IMG/VR virus record: IMGVR_UViG_3300031707_000001
Coordinates: 1-64,000 of that record
Direction: 5' to 3' (one strand)
DNA: 64,000 bases
From: a virus
Shown here: positions 8,684-17,683 of the stretch, piece by piece
Layout: the number at the start of each line of letters is the position of its first letter
Position numbering within the stretch: the first letter of the stretch is position 1
The notes under the pieces: model-generated
The model's input: the letters and a program-made list of their open reading frames with translations, nothing else
What the model was told of the DNA's origin: nothing
The model's database searches: none
Made by a program: the position numbers and the translations under genes

Positions 8684-9415
8684 ATGTCAGAAGAAACACC
8701 GATCGAAACACCAAAGACCGAGTTGACCGTCAAGCCCGAACCTGTGGAACAAAATGCAGGTGCGTCAGTATTCGACGTACCAGACGACAAAGGTAATTCG
8801 GCAGCACCTGATGCACAAGTTAAACCTGCAGAACAACAGGTTATACGAGTGCAGAAGAAGGCCATCATTGAATGGAAAGCTGGACCAGACAAGGAAGTTA
8901 CGGAAACCGTAACTCACTTCCGAAGTTTGGCTGCACTGTTCGATCTCCTGATGGGCGTGTTGATGAAACACCCTGAAAAGGAAAAAGACTACCTGGAAGT
9001 CTATCTTCAGGTGGAAACAACAGATCCGGCTCAACCTGCCCCTAAGCTATATATTGCCAAGGGTGAACTGAAAGAAGTGCTGATAAAGTTGCGCTCAAAG
9101 TGTGTGACAGCACAACAAGCTGTAATGGAAGTACAGATGGCCCTCGGTCATCTTTCTGAAATCAGTACGCTTAAGGGCGCCATTCTGACTGTAGTATTTG
9201 ATGATTCTCTAGGCGGTGGGTTGGGATTCCTAACTGAATCCAACGACGTAACCGACAATGATATCATGGTACTAGCCGAATCGGCGGCCGCCCAAGCTGA
9301 GCTATTCAAAGAGAAAATGCGGGCAAGCAAGGGCATTGTATTCCCCAGCGATAAGGGCAAAATCATCGTGCCCGGGGGACCTATGCCGCCAACTATGAAA
9401 CTACACAGGCGATGA
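8684..9415 (+). CDS. Hypothetical protein with acidic disordered N-terminus
   Basis: 243 residues from the ATG at 8684 (TAGGAG upstream). Residues 1-55 are Glu/Pro/Thr-rich and likely disordered. The rest is helical, with a glycine-rich VFDDSLGGGLGFL segment. Function unknown. ATGA coupling to the next gene. Confidence 0.7.
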   Translation: MSEETPIETPKTELTVKPEPVEQNAGASVFDVPDDKGNSAAPDAQVKPAEQQVIRVQKKAIIEWKAGPDKEVTETVTHFRSLAALFDLLMGVLMKHPEKEKDYLEVYLQVETTDPAQPAPKLYIAKGELKEVLIKLRSKCVTAQQAVMEVQMALGHLSEISTLKGAILTVVFDDSLGGGLGFLTESNDVTDNDIMVLAESAAAQAELFKEKMRASKGIVFPSDKGKIIVPGGPMPPTMKLHRR

Positions 9416-9792
9416 AATTCCTTGTTTCGGTACCGCCCGAAAAGATTACCGAGAAGGATGTGTGGGCTGAGGGCGATGAACCAGTTATACCCTGGTTCCC
9501 AGCCACTTCAGAGAATGTCTTTCTCAGCATAAAAAGTTTCAAGAAATCTCCGTATGCAAAAGTAGCTGACTGTCCAAAATTAGATGTGGACGATTTGGCT
9601 ACTGCATTGAAAAAGCAATATCCCGGACTGCCGGCCAAGTTGCACGAGAACTATGTGGTGGCAATCGCTATGGCAGCGCATGCCTATCCAGTAGGCACTA
9701 AGTTTCAAATATTCATTACACAAGATACTGCCAAATTGAAGGTAGTCGGAAAAGAAGAACTTCACATTCTTTGGGAGAAACAACCGTTATGA
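9412..9792 (+). CDS. Hypothetical protein
   Basis: 126 residues, coupled by a 4-base overlap to the gene before and overlapping the next. Mixed composition, no motif recognised. Confidence 0.7.
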   Translation: MKFLVSVPPEKITEKDVWAEGDEPVIPWFPATSENVFLSIKSFKKSPYAKVADCPKLDVDDLATALKKQYPGLPAKLHENYVVAIAMAAHAYPVGTKFQIFITQDTAKLKVVGKEELHILWEKQPL

Positions 9793-10220
9793 AGTTGGAT
9801 CTAGGTAGATCAGAATTGGCACCGTTGACAGCAGTAATAGATGCTTTAGACAAAGCAAATGCAAAAGAGCATTCTGCTCTTGAGTTAACAGCTCTGTTCA
9901 AGCGTGTGGAAAGCATGATGGACGGCCTCAGACAGCGTATCAAGAAAGAGGCTAACAAAGAATTCCTGGAACTGGCGAGTAAGAATCCAAAATTGAACAC
10001 CTGGCCGTTTCTACAGGGAATCGTACAGCTTTCACGCTATACGCAGAAAGGTTATTGGAACTATCCAATGGAGGTTATCCATCTGGAAAACGAATGGCGT
10101 AGTGCACAGAAACGTTCCCAGATGGATGGCACAGCTAAGAAAAGCATGCCCAACGTAGACACCAGCACGGATACAATATTCTCTCTAACCGTATCCGAAG
10201 ACTATAATCGGGTCAAATGA
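9789..10220 (+). CDS. Hypothetical helical protein
   Basis: 143 residues from the ATG at 9789 (ATGA overlap). Mostly amphipathic helix with many lysines in the middle. Overlaps the glycosyltransferase start by 4 bases. Confidence 0.7.
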   Translation: MKLDLGRSELAPLTAVIDALDKANAKEHSALELTALFKRVESMMDGLRQRIKKEANKEFLELASKNPKLNTWPFLQGIVQLSRYTQKGYWNYPMEVIHLENEWRSAQKRSQMDGTAKKSMPNVDTSTDTIFSLTVSEDYNRVK

Positions 10221-11251
10221 ACCGAGAACGGCTTTATCGTCTCACACGAGACCGGCTGGGACACGTCCTACCTAATCTACAGGTAAACGGCTGTCTCATG
10301 CTGGCACGTTTACTTTCTGGAGAGCTGAATCGACAATATAGCCATGTGCTGTTTGTTGAGAATGCTCTCCAGGAGGTAGACTATACGCTCGTACAACAAT
10401 GCCAAGGCGCTGGAATGGAATTGGTACAAACCGATTACATTACACCTGACCTGCTGCTGGAACATGGCTGTACAGGAGCCATCCTTTACAACGTAACCAA
10501 CCATCCGGGTCTGGGACAGGCTGTACCGAGTATCTACTATTCATATGGTGTATATGATCCTGATACCAAGTGTGAGCTGGTAGTTCCGTGTTCCAAATTT
10601 GCAGCACGGCACGGACGTCGAGGTCCTTACCCAGAAGTGTTGGATGAAGAATGGATCGTTCCGCCTATGCTGGCTACCCGACCGCTTCGGCGGCTGAAAG
10701 GTGTGTCACATCCATACACTGTTGGAATATATACCAGTGGATCAAATGACAAATATCCCAGTAAACTGGTAATTGAATTGCTGGGCAGTCTACCGGCCGG
10801 CACGGGCATACTGGTAAGCACATTACCCAAATACAGGCATCCGGGCGTACACTTGGCTTTGGAGGGGCGAACTACCAAATACGGTAGTTTAGCTGGCTGC
10901 CCTGTTCGGTTGGATGCAACTGTACCCTATATGATCAATGCAGACTTGGTCATCTATGGATCGGCGCCAGATCATTATGAACCTTATGGTCGTATTGTTG
11001 TAGAAGCCATGGCATTGGGCAAACCTGTGATCTGTGAACGCAAGGGTATTTTCGGGGAAGTCCTGGAGCACGGCGTTAATGCCGTTCTTTATGACACAAC
11101 CGACGACATCCTTAATCTTGTTGAGTGGTTACGTTCAGATACCAATACTGCGACAAAGCTGGGTGTCAATGCACAATTGTGGGCCTCATGGCACGATACG
11201 ACTGTGCATATTGGCAAGCTGAAACGCATTATGAAAATGTTGGGAATATGA
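10217..11251 (+). CDS. GT-B glycosyltransferase (family 4-like)
   Basis: 344 residues. The C-terminal half carries the hallmark of GT4/GT1-type retaining transferases: EPYGRIVVEAMALGKPVI with the conserved glutamates, then a GIFGEVLEHGVNAVLYD loop. The N-terminal Rossmann half is divergent. It would transfer a sugar from a nucleotide-sugar to an acceptor such as DNA base, protein or host glycan. A second transferase (GT-A type) sits at 31.4 kb. Confidence 0.85.
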   Translation: MNRERLYRLTRDRLGHVLPNLQVNGCLMLARLLSGELNRQYSHVLFVENALQEVDYTLVQQCQGAGMELVQTDYITPDLLLEHGCTGAILYNVTNHPGLGQAVPSIYYSYGVYDPDTKCELVVPCSKFAARHGRRGPYPEVLDEEWIVPPMLATRPLRRLKGVSHPYTVGIYTSGSNDKYPSKLVIELLGSLPAGTGILVSTLPKYRHPGVHLALEGRTTKYGSLAGCPVRLDATVPYMINADLVIYGSAPDHYEPYGRIVVEAMALGKPVICERKGIFGEVLEHGVNAVLYDTTDDILNLVEWLRSDTNTATKLGVNAQLWASWHDTTVHIGKLKRIMKMLGI

Positions 11252-11592
11252 GGCCAATTGTATTGACAGTAGAATGGCAACATAAGGACGGTCCGACCGG
11301 CCATCCGGAAGTAGCAGAGATGCGTCCGATGTCCTGGTGGGAACACCTAATGTACACAGCACGAAAACGGTTGAGCAAATCCAATGCGGTGCCCAACAAC
11401 GTCTTCGTTAAGAAAAGCGACTTCAGTGTCGCTGTAGAAATATCCCGGGATCAGTATACCAAGCTGTTACTGGGTGACGTGAAAGCCGTAAAGGCGATGC
11501 AATACATGCAAGGGCAGGATGTAGCAACCCTGGCGTTGATTCCTCCTTCCCATGCGAATACGGTCGACGAGCAAAATGAAGACCAAGTATGA
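11248..11592 (+). CDS. Hypothetical protein
   Basis: 114 residues from the ATG overlapping the glycosyltransferase stop (ATGA). No motif recognised. Overlaps the gp88-like gene by 4 bases. Confidence 0.7.
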   Translation: MRPIVLTVEWQHKDGPTGHPEVAEMRPMSWWEHLMYTARKRLSKSNAVPNNVFVKKSDFSVAVEISRDQYTKLLLGDVKAVKAMQYMQGQDVATLALIPPSHANTVDEQNEDQV

Positions 11593-12410
11593 ACGAACGC
11601 AGTATCAAACCTACGTGTGATCGAAAGACCAAATTCTGGAAAAACCAGCAAAACACCTATGGGCTACTTCCGGGGTTGGAAGGCACCTGTCCGTGTGCAA
11701 CTACAGCTCCAGGTGGCTGTTGGCATATCAGTGAAGGGCGTAAGTTACCCGCTTGCTATGTAGCCCATACCTGCAACTGTTACGGTGGCGTCAAGACCGT
11801 ACTTGCGCACAATACCAAGCTGTTGATGGGTGCCTCGTATTGGGGCAAGATCGAACTGCTTGATGCAGAATTCAAACGGTTCAGAGAAGCTGAACAGCGC
11901 CATAACAACGCCACTGATGGTGATGATCCTCAAATGTATTATCGGATCCATTGGTCCGGTGACATCTTCAACGAAGAATACGCCAAAGCTCTCGCCTCTG
12001 CCATGCAGTTAAACAGTGACATTCATTTCTGGGGTTACACCCGTTCTTTCTTTGCAGTTCCACACTTGTGCAATCTTCCCAATTTCACATTATATCTTTC
12101 CCTGGACCCAGTGAATATAGTGCAAGGACTTATGGTCTTTGCCGAGCACAAGAGGTACAACAACAATTTACAGTTTTGCTATATGAGCCCGAACAATGAG
12201 TTCGAAGCTCACCTTGGCAGGGTGAACGAAATGCTAAAAGAAGAAAACAACCTACGCAAAGCGTGGGGGTATCCGTTGAAGACAGTTGTCTTTGATACCG
12301 TATTGAGAGCGTGTCCGGTAGATGCCGGAAAACTGGAATTGGAAAATGGCTGTTCAAAATGCAGAAAATGCTTGTCTAAAACGCCGGATCCAGTTTGGTT
12401 CCAATCTTAA
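11589..12410 (+). CDS. Phage gp88-like protein
   Basis: 273 residues. The sequence GLLPGLEGTCPCATTAPGGCWH, RIHWSGDIFNEEYAKAL, FWGYTRSF and LYLSLDPVN matches my memory of the mycobacteriophage gene-88 family, which has conserved cysteines at both ends (here CPC...CYVAHTCNC and CSKCRKC). Biochemical function is not established. The cysteine clusters suggest a metal or Fe-S centre. Ends with CRKCL close to the C-terminus. Confidence 0.75.
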   Translation: MNERSIKPTCDRKTKFWKNQQNTYGLLPGLEGTCPCATTAPGGCWHISEGRKLPACYVAHTCNCYGGVKTVLAHNTKLLMGASYWGKIELLDAEFKRFREAEQRHNNATDGDDPQMYYRIHWSGDIFNEEYAKALASAMQLNSDIHFWGYTRSFFAVPHLCNLPNFTLYLSLDPVNIVQGLMVFAEHKRYNNNLQFCYMSPNNEFEAHLGRVNEMLKEENNLRKAWGYPLKTVVFDTVLRACPVDAGKLELENGCSKCRKCLSKTPDPVWFQS

Positions 12411-12720
12411 ACTATCAACCCAATATCTTTGGTTGAGGTGTCTAAGCGAGGTTACCGAACCGCTCGACTCCTGGGATTTTGCGAGGCTGGCCTGTCGTCG
12501 GGGCATTTATTGTCCTGCAGGTGGGTCAGCCTCTCCCAAACGCTTGGGAGAATGGGGCCGGGTTAACGCATTGGAGTTGCTGAACTTAGGTCTTGCAAAA
12601 TGCTGTAGAGGTGCTAGACTATACAATTATGGGCCTATAAGAAAGGCTTATGTCATTACTGACAAAGGAAAGGATTGGCTTCGGGCATACGAAGGAAAAG
12701 TTTCACGAGGAGAACTATGA
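12322..12720 (+). CDS. Winged-helix-like DNA-binding protein, hypothetical
   Basis: 132 residues as drawn, but the N-terminal 30 residues overlap the gp88-like gene and the start could be the ATG at 12346. The middle and end (WDFARLAC...GEWGRVNALELLNLGLA...AYVITDKGKDWL) have the pattern of a winged helix. Possibly a regulator; low certainty. Confidence 0.6.
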   Translation: MPENWNWKMAVQNAENACLKRRIQFGSNLKLSTQYLWLRCLSEVTEPLDSWDFARLACRRGIYCPAGGSASPKRLGEWGRVNALELLNLGLAKCCRGARLYNYGPIRKAYVITDKGKDWLRAYEGKVSRGEL

Positions 12721-13598
12721 TCCTAGTTCACTTTGATCCGGCAGGCGGTCGTAGGATAACCGATCTGCAAAACATATATTGGCAGCGTACAGCTATGCTG
12801 GTTGGTGGCGCCCCGAGCTTGCGTGAGCAGCCTATTGAAATGCTTAACAAGCGGGGTGTTCTAACCATGGCAATGAACAACGCTGCTGTGCACTTCCAAC
12901 CAACCCTATGGTCAAGTGGAGACCTTCCGGAATGTTACGAACCTCAGATCCTACTTGATCCCAAAATCATTAAGTTTGCTCCGATGGTCCATGCAGAATA
13001 CCAACTACTCGGACGCAAGTACAGGCAAATGCCTAATATCTACTTCTACATGCAGGAAGGTAATGTGCCTTGGGACGAGTTTCTGGCTAATCGGCCGGCA
13101 GTTCCTTGGTACAACAATACCTTGTTCGTCAGTCTGCATATTCTCTACCAACTTGGTATACGACGAATCATTCTGGCAGGTTCGGATTTCGGATTTGCAA
13201 AACCGGACGATTCCAAGTATGATAAACAAAGTGGAGATATGTACGCTCATAAGACCGACCTTGGGTCCTTGGAGCGAAAATGGAACTTAGACTTATACAA
13301 CAGTCAAGTACGAGAACTACGCATGCTCAAACCCGTTTTCGATCGGTATGAATTGGTACTCATGGATTCATCCAAGAACAGCCGTATCAAACAGGTATAT
13401 GAACACATTACCTTGGAAAAGGCAATCAAGCTTTGCTTGGAAGACTTTCCCAAACATTCCGTCGACCCTGCTACCCTACCCCACTGTTCAAAATTTGCTC
13501 CCATACCCATTCAGAAGAGTATTGCCGAATGGCCGGGGCACCAGCTCGTAGGACCAGGACCACAAAGTGAAGAAGCACAAATACAGGCAGTTGTATAG
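12717..13598 (+). CDS. MptE/DUF115-like Rossmann protein
   Basis: 293 residues from the ATG at 12717 (GAGGAGA upstream). The motifs LVGGAPSL at about residue 28, MNNAA with a following SSGD, and IILAGSDFGF near residue 155 match the MAF/DUF115 family. That family includes 6-hydroxymethylpterin diphosphokinase-like and sialyltransferase-like Rossmann proteins. The activity cannot be chosen from sequence alone. The C-terminal 40 residues are low-complexity. Confidence 0.7.
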   Translation: MILVHFDPAGGRRITDLQNIYWQRTAMLVGGAPSLREQPIEMLNKRGVLTMAMNNAAVHFQPTLWSSGDLPECYEPQILLDPKIIKFAPMVHAEYQLLGRKYRQMPNIYFYMQEGNVPWDEFLANRPAVPWYNNTLFVSLHILYQLGIRRIILAGSDFGFAKPDDSKYDKQSGDMYAHKTDLGSLERKWNLDLYNSQVRELRMLKPVFDRYELVLMDSSKNSRIKQVYEHITLEKAIKLCLEDFPKHSVDPATLPHCSKFAPIPIQKSIAEWPGHQLVGPGPQSEEAQIQAVV

Positions 13599-13607
13599 TT
13601 AGGAGTC

Positions 13608-14186
13608 TTGATGATAAGAGCAGAACACATCGTACACCTGAAGCTGGATAGAGACAGGTTATTGGCACATCGAAAAATGCCACCGCCACCCTATTCGACC
13701 AAGGAACTAACCAATCAAATTACGGCAATCGGAGATGCCATCATTGCCAATCTATTGAATGTCACGCCAGAAATATTCCAATTACAGTTGGAAGCGGCCA
13801 GACAATTCAAAGTGTCATACCTGGTAGAAGACTCGAACAGGAACATGTTGGGTATTTCTACAGCGTTGTCACTGATTAAAAATGGGGACATCCTCAGCAA
13901 GAGTCTAATCATGCCCAGGGACGTCCTATGGAAAGATGCTCGTTTGAAGAATCACTTTATTATAGGTGCTTTCATTCGAGGAAGTGTGGTAGATGGTGTG
14001 CTTCCGGACATTTCGGAAGTTGATGTGGCAGGATGGACGGATATTCATGACCTACGGAAATTCAAGCGGGAAGACCTCCCGCCGACCTTCAAGAGCAAAC
14101 TTCCGGTTGTTATGATACCTTGTTCTGTGCTTCATCCTATTTCGACATTAGAAGGACAGTTTGGTAAGGAAGTACAGTTTGTCTAA
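13608..14186 (+). CDS. Hypothetical protein
   Basis: 192 residues; either of two adjacent start codons (13608 or 13611) fits the TTAGGAG site. Mixed helices and strands, no motif recognised. A putative phage promoter begins at its stop codon. Confidence 0.7.
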   Translation: MMIRAEHIVHLKLDRDRLLAHRKMPPPPYSTKELTNQITAIGDAIIANLLNVTPEIFQLQLEAARQFKVSYLVEDSNRNMLGISTALSLIKNGDILSKSLIMPRDVLWKDARLKNHFIIGAFIRGSVVDGVLPDISEVDVAGWTDIHDLRKFKREDLPPTFKSKLPVVMIPCSVLHPISTLEGQFGKEVQFV

Positions 14187-14216
14187 ATACGTAGGTGGTA
14201 TACGTTATAACTACAT
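14183..14216 (+). promoter_or_regulatory. Putative phage promoter, copy 1
   Basis: CTAAATA (14183-14189), exactly 15 bases, then TTATAACTACAT (14205-14216). The same arrangement occurs at 19116, 41029 and 63877. It reads as a -35-like TAAATA and a TATAAC -10 with a 16-base spacer. It would drive the metallophosphoesterase gene. Confidence 0.6.
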
Positions 14217-14241
14217 AGGCAATTAGCCTTTGGCTAACTGC
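14217..14241 (+). promoter_or_regulatory. 5' leader hairpin
   Basis: TTAGCC pairs with GGCTAA over a TTT loop, with GCA/TGC extending the stem. It lies between promoter copy 1 and the AAGGAG site of the next gene, so it is the first structure in that transcript. Confidence 0.5.
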
Positions 14242-14255
14242 GAAGGAGTGGGTCA

Positions 14256-15167
14256 ATGAGACTCATAGAATACAGATACCTGGTGCCGGGCAGAGACATA
14301 AATTTTCGTCTCTATGCATTGGGTGACGTTCATATCGGAGCACTTAATTGTGCTGAAGTAGAACTGATAAAGCTAGTCAAACACATCCAAAAAGATCCCT
14401 ATGCAGTTTGGATTGGTGGAGGAGATTACGCCGATGCTGTTATCTTGAATGATGCAGCCAGGTTCGACGTAAATACTTTGCCTAACTGGATGCTGACTGG
14501 AAATCCGCAAACCATCAAGGAGCGGATAGGAGACATTCTCTTTGCCCAACGGCAGAGGTTTGTAGATATCGTGAGTCCTATTCGTGACAAATGTTTAGGT
14601 CTCATAGAGGGTAACCACGAGTTTGCCATCTTCAAGCATCACAATAGAGATCATATGTCCGAACTATGCCGAATGCTTGATGTTCCAAACTTGACAGACT
14701 GTGCATTTCTGCGGCTAAAATTTTCCAGAAATGTAGCCTATTGCAAGAAGCAATCAGTCCGAAAACACGGGTATCCTACATCAACGTGTACAGTATTCAT
14801 TTGTCATGGTCATGGCGGTGGACGAACGGCTGGAGCCGAGCCCACCAAACTGCAACGTTTGGCTATGGACAAAGATGCCGATATAATCCTGACAGGGCAT
14901 TCGCATACTTATCACATCCTTCCGCCTATTGTGCAATTAGCTGTTCCTCATTCAGGCAAATTGCCTGAGGATCCTATTGTGCACGAAAAGCACGTGGCAA
15001 ATTGGGGAAGCTTCCTGTATACATATAAGACAGGAGCTAGTACATATTCTAGCCGGGAGAATTACCCGGTGCGTCCCATGTATACAGTGGAAACAGTGAT
15101 TTCTCCGTGGCATACCAATCGTACCCAGGAATTTGTTCGCATACAAATGAACGGTATAAAACTATGA
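14256..15167 (+). CDS. Calcineurin-like metallophosphoesterase
   Basis: 303 residues with the full metal-binding set: GDVHIG near residue 24, GGDYAD, GNHEF near residue 127, HGHGGG and GHSHTYH. These coordinate two metals for phosphoester hydrolysis of nucleic acids, nucleotides or proteins. First gene after putative phage promoter copy 1; AAGGAG precedes the ATG. Substrate unknown; a second, shorter family member is at 55.7 kb. Confidence 0.85.
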   Translation: MRLIEYRYLVPGRDINFRLYALGDVHIGALNCAEVELIKLVKHIQKDPYAVWIGGGDYADAVILNDAARFDVNTLPNWMLTGNPQTIKERIGDILFAQRQRFVDIVSPIRDKCLGLIEGNHEFAIFKHHNRDHMSELCRMLDVPNLTDCAFLRLKFSRNVAYCKKQSVRKHGYPTSTCTVFICHGHGGGRTAGAEPTKLQRLAMDKDADIILTGHSHTYHILPPIVQLAVPHSGKLPEDPIVHEKHVANWGSFLYTYKTGASTYSSRENYPVRPMYTVETVISPWHTNRTQEFVRIQMNGIKL

Positions 15168-15478
15168 ACAGTGCACCCAAGCCAAAGAAGCAATTCGATA
15201 GGGACAAATCCCCATTTCATTTATTGTTTGTCATGGATAGCAAATTCATGACAAGAGAGTTTCCCCAACTCGAAGAACTAGCCAAATTTGTCAAACAACT
15301 ATCGTTGGGCTGGGCCGACTACGGCATCATCCACGGCGAAACAGTGAAAGAACTTCCCCAAAAAGAATTGGACGAAGATATACCCGATGAAGATCTGGAC
15401 CAGCCCGAATCTGGCATCGAAGCATTGTCGGACGAAGATGCGAAAGAATTGCTGGATACTGATAACAGTATGATATGA
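15164..15478 (+). CDS. Hypothetical acidic protein
   Basis: 104 residues from the ATG overlapping the phosphoesterase stop. The last 40 residues are Asp/Glu-rich (DEDIPDEDLD). No motif. Followed directly by a structured RNA hairpin. Confidence 0.7.
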   Translation: MNSAPKPKKQFDRDKSPFHLLFVMDSKFMTREFPQLEELAKFVKQLSLGWADYGIIHGETVKELPQKELDEDIPDEDLDQPESGIEALSDEDAKELLDTDNSMI

Positions 15479-15482
15479 TTTT

Positions 15483-15546
15483 GGACGGGCTGCACCTCTT
15501 TCTTTTCAGCAGAAATGCTGGATTCCTTTCAAGGTGTGGCCCGTCT
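15483..15546 (+). ncRNA. Two-tier hairpin with GAAA tetraloop
   Basis: A 13-bp outer stem (15484-15496 with 15533-15545, two G-U pairs) encloses pyrimidine-rich internal loops and an inner hairpin CAGCA-GAAA-TGCTG (15507-15520). It sits between a stop codon and the ribosome binding site of the next gene. No T run follows, so a terminator is unlikely. It could be a processing site or cis-regulator. Confidence 0.55.
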
Positions 15547-15561
15547 TCATTTGGAGAACAT

Positions 15562-15858
15562 ATGACAAAGAAACAGAAACATAGAATTGTGGATTGCATT
15601 GTTTGCCAAGCAGCTGAAGCCGATGTGAAGTTGCACTTCCTGGGATCCGATCCTACGGAGTTTGCTGAGGCCATTATTGGCGTAACCTTTTCGATGAACA
15701 AACCCCATGTTGTGTACGATTACGAGAAGACCCTGAAGGTCTTCATGCGGAACAACAAGTGGACACAGGAAGAGGCAATCGAATGGTTCGACTACAATGT
15801 TGAACGTGGACTGCCTTATTACAAGAATCCCCCAATCTTTGTGGAGGTAAGCCCATGA
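15562..15858 (+). CDS. Hypothetical protein
   Basis: 98 residues; the ATG at 15562 follows GGAGA and lies just after the RNA hairpin, so the longer frame that reads through the hairpin was rejected. One CxxC pair (CIVC). Repeated aromatic residues near the end. Not recognised. Confidence 0.7.
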   Translation: MTKKQKHRIVDCIVCQAAEADVKLHFLGSDPTEFAEAIIGVTFSMNKPHVVYDYEKTLKVFMRNNKWTQEEAIEWFDYNVERGLPYYKNPPIFVEVSP

Positions 15859-16175
15859 CGGATAGAGCACTTTGCATTGAAGTTGCAGAACTGTGTGGAT
15901 GGAAAGATATGGAAGATCGAAAAGGTTTCGGGATCTGGTACGGCAGAAAACCGCCAGAGTATAATGGGTATTCTATACTCCCCGATTACTCCAACGATCT
16001 AAATGCCATGCACGAAGCGGAAGAACGTATTCTCCACAAGGATCTGATTGGAACCGGAACGTATCAAAGATACCTGGCTAATTTGGAGTCTGTATGTGCT
16101 CCACGTAATCCCATATTTGCGACTGCCAGACAACGAGCAGAAGCGTTTGTTGCAACTATGCAGGAACTGAAATGA
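15855..16175 (+). CDS. Phage ABA-sandwich domain protein
   Basis: 106 residues; the stretch LPDYSNDLNAMHEAEERI in the middle is the signature of the phage ABA sandwich domain, a small alpha/beta/alpha fold of unknown role found in many phages. ATGA couplings on both sides. Confidence 0.75.
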   Translation: MTDRALCIEVAELCGWKDMEDRKGFGIWYGRKPPEYNGYSILPDYSNDLNAMHEAEERILHKDLIGTGTYQRYLANLESVCAPRNPIFATARQRAEAFVATMQELK

Positions 16176-16645
16176 ACATCACTAGATCAACGTTCTGCTT
16201 GCGTTGTGGACAAACCACATCAATGGCAGCTGCATGTAAACTGAAAAAACGCAGATGCCCAGAATGCGGTACCATTCATTACGGGTTGCCGGATAAAGCC
16301 GGCCGAACAAGAGCATGTACATCGTGTGAACGAATATACGATGAAACGTGGAAGGAAATGCCATGGGAAGACTGGGAGTGCATCCCATCCAAGAAGCCCT
16401 GTCCAACATGCCAAGCCGAATTGAACATGATGGAAACAGTAGTGAAGGCGGGAGGCATATATTGGCGATGCAACAACTGTAGGCGCTCTGGAGTTATAGG
16501 CGCCGATAGTGAGTTGGCAAAAAGTATAAGATTGACTTCGAAAACTCCGGCGCCGGAGCCGATAGGTATAGATTTTAATCCGGAACAGTGTCCAGTGTGC
16601 AGTGGAAAAGTTAAACCGAAAGAAGGCATAGATGAACTTACCTGA
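16172..16645 (+). CDS. Multi zinc-ribbon protein
   Basis: 157 residues with at least five CxxC pairs (CLRC, CPEC, CTSC, CPTC with CNNC, CPVC), enough for two to three zinc ribbons. Resembles phage zinc proteins that bind nucleic acid, but no family is assigned. Confidence 0.75.
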   Translation: MNITRSTFCLRCGQTTSMAAACKLKKRRCPECGTIHYGLPDKAGRTRACTSCERIYDETWKEMPWEDWECIPSKKPCPTCQAELNMMETVVKAGGIYWRCNNCRRSGVIGADSELAKSIRLTSKTPAPEPIGIDFNPEQCPVCSGKVKPKEGIDELT

Positions 16646-17429
16646 TGATTACACGGTAGTAGGTCCGGACGGTCAGTGTATGAACTTTGATTCGTTGGAC
16701 GAAATCATGAAGAACCCAATGATGGCGGATAGCATTCTCCATATGGCAGGTATTGCCGTGGAAAAGAAATGGCAGATCTTTGAACGTACTACTACAGATC
16801 TGGTATTTTCCCTGAGAGCACACGGAAATATCAGCAACGTGGAAGATGTGGTTGTCGTTTTCATCGATGAACTATTCAAGGCTTTAACACCCTTCCATCA
16901 GTTGTATGCCAAGGTGTTTGAGCACAATCCAATAGATTATTCAGCCGTTACCAATATGCGAACTGAAATTGCTCAAATGCAGAACAAGTTTCTGCCGGGA
17001 CTTCCTCTGGAAGGAATGCTATCCGCATTTGTGTCTGTTGTACCCAATACTGTTGGGATCAACATAGTGGACATTGGTATGGCCTATCAGTCTCTTATGT
17101 TTTTCCACGATAAAGTACAGGCAGCCAAAACATTCCCGCCTGAAACTATCGAGGCAAGTCGAGAGCATTTTGTACGTATGAGTCATGAAGGTTGGACAAA
17201 CCTTTTGACCTCAGTGTCACAGACCTGCAAGGCAGAACTTCCAACAGAAGTTGTCCCACGTGCGATCCGGGAAGCCCGGGAGTACCGCCGATTGGTACGG
17301 GAAGGTCTAGATCGGAATAAAGCCTGTGACGAGGCATTCAAGGTAATCCGTCAGGCCGGATCCAAGGAAGCCTTCTATGCCTGGTTTGACAAAGAGTTCA
17401 ATATTGACTCTGAGCAGGCAGCAGAATAG
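16632..17429 (+). CDS. Hypothetical helical protein
   Basis: 265 residues, predominantly helical, no cysteine motif, no membrane segment. Starts inside the previous gene. Last gene before the first tRNA cluster. Function unknown. Confidence 0.7.
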   Translation: MNLPDDYTVVGPDGQCMNFDSLDEIMKNPMMADSILHMAGIAVEKKWQIFERTTTDLVFSLRAHGNISNVEDVVVVFIDELFKALTPFHQLYAKVFEHNPIDYSAVTNMRTEIAQMQNKFLPGLPLEGMLSAFVSVVPNTVGINIVDIGMAYQSLMFFHDKVQAAKTFPPETIEASREHFVRMSHEGWTNLLTSVSQTCKAELPTEVVPRAIREAREYRRLVREGLDRNKACDEAFKVIRQAGSKEAFYAWFDKEFNIDSEQAAE

Positions 17430-17472
17430 ACTATAGCTGTAACAGAAATGCCAGTTCCCGAACACCACAAAG

Positions 17473-17546
17473 CACGGCTCTACGGGGCTGTGTATAGGGG
17501 ACCCAGGGGGCTGCGACGTTCTGTGAGTAAATATCAAAGGGTCCCC
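17473..17546 (+). promoter_or_regulatory. Two hairpins upstream of tRNA-Asp
   Basis: CACGGC (17473) pairs with GCTGTG (ending 17492), and GGGGACCC (17497-17504) pairs with GGGTCCCC (17539-17546). The second closes a 34-base loop. They lie between the last protein gene and tRNA-Asp and may form a leader or processing site; no clear T run. Confidence 0.45.
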
Positions 17547-17550
17547 TAAT

Positions 17551-17628
17551 GGACTTGTAGCTCAATTTGGCTAGAGCATCGGACTGTCGATTCGAAGGTT
17601 GCGAGTTCGAGCCTCGCCAAGTCCGCCA
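17551..17628 (+). tRNA. tRNA-Asp (GTC)
   Basis: Acceptor GGACTTG/CAAGTCC, D arm GCTC..GAGC, anticodon arm TCGGA-CTGTCGA-TTCGA with GTC, T arm GCGAG-TTCGAGC-CTCGC, discriminator G, encoded CCA. All arms are regular. Confidence 0.95.
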
Positions 17629-17646
17629 GTTTGTCGAATATTTGTG

Positions 17647-17683
17647 TTGATTCGACAGCATATTTTGATATACTATAAGAATG
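17647..17683 (+). promoter_or_regulatory. Leaderless-type promoter of HNH gene
   Basis: TTGATT (17647-17652), 16-base spacer, TATACT (17669-17674), then only 6 bases to the ATG. The expected transcription start coincides with the start codon, and no ribosome binding site is present. Confidence 0.6.

Noticed and set aside
15562-15600. HNH or zinc ribbon at CIVC
   Set aside because: Only one CxxC pair is present and no HNH residues follow.
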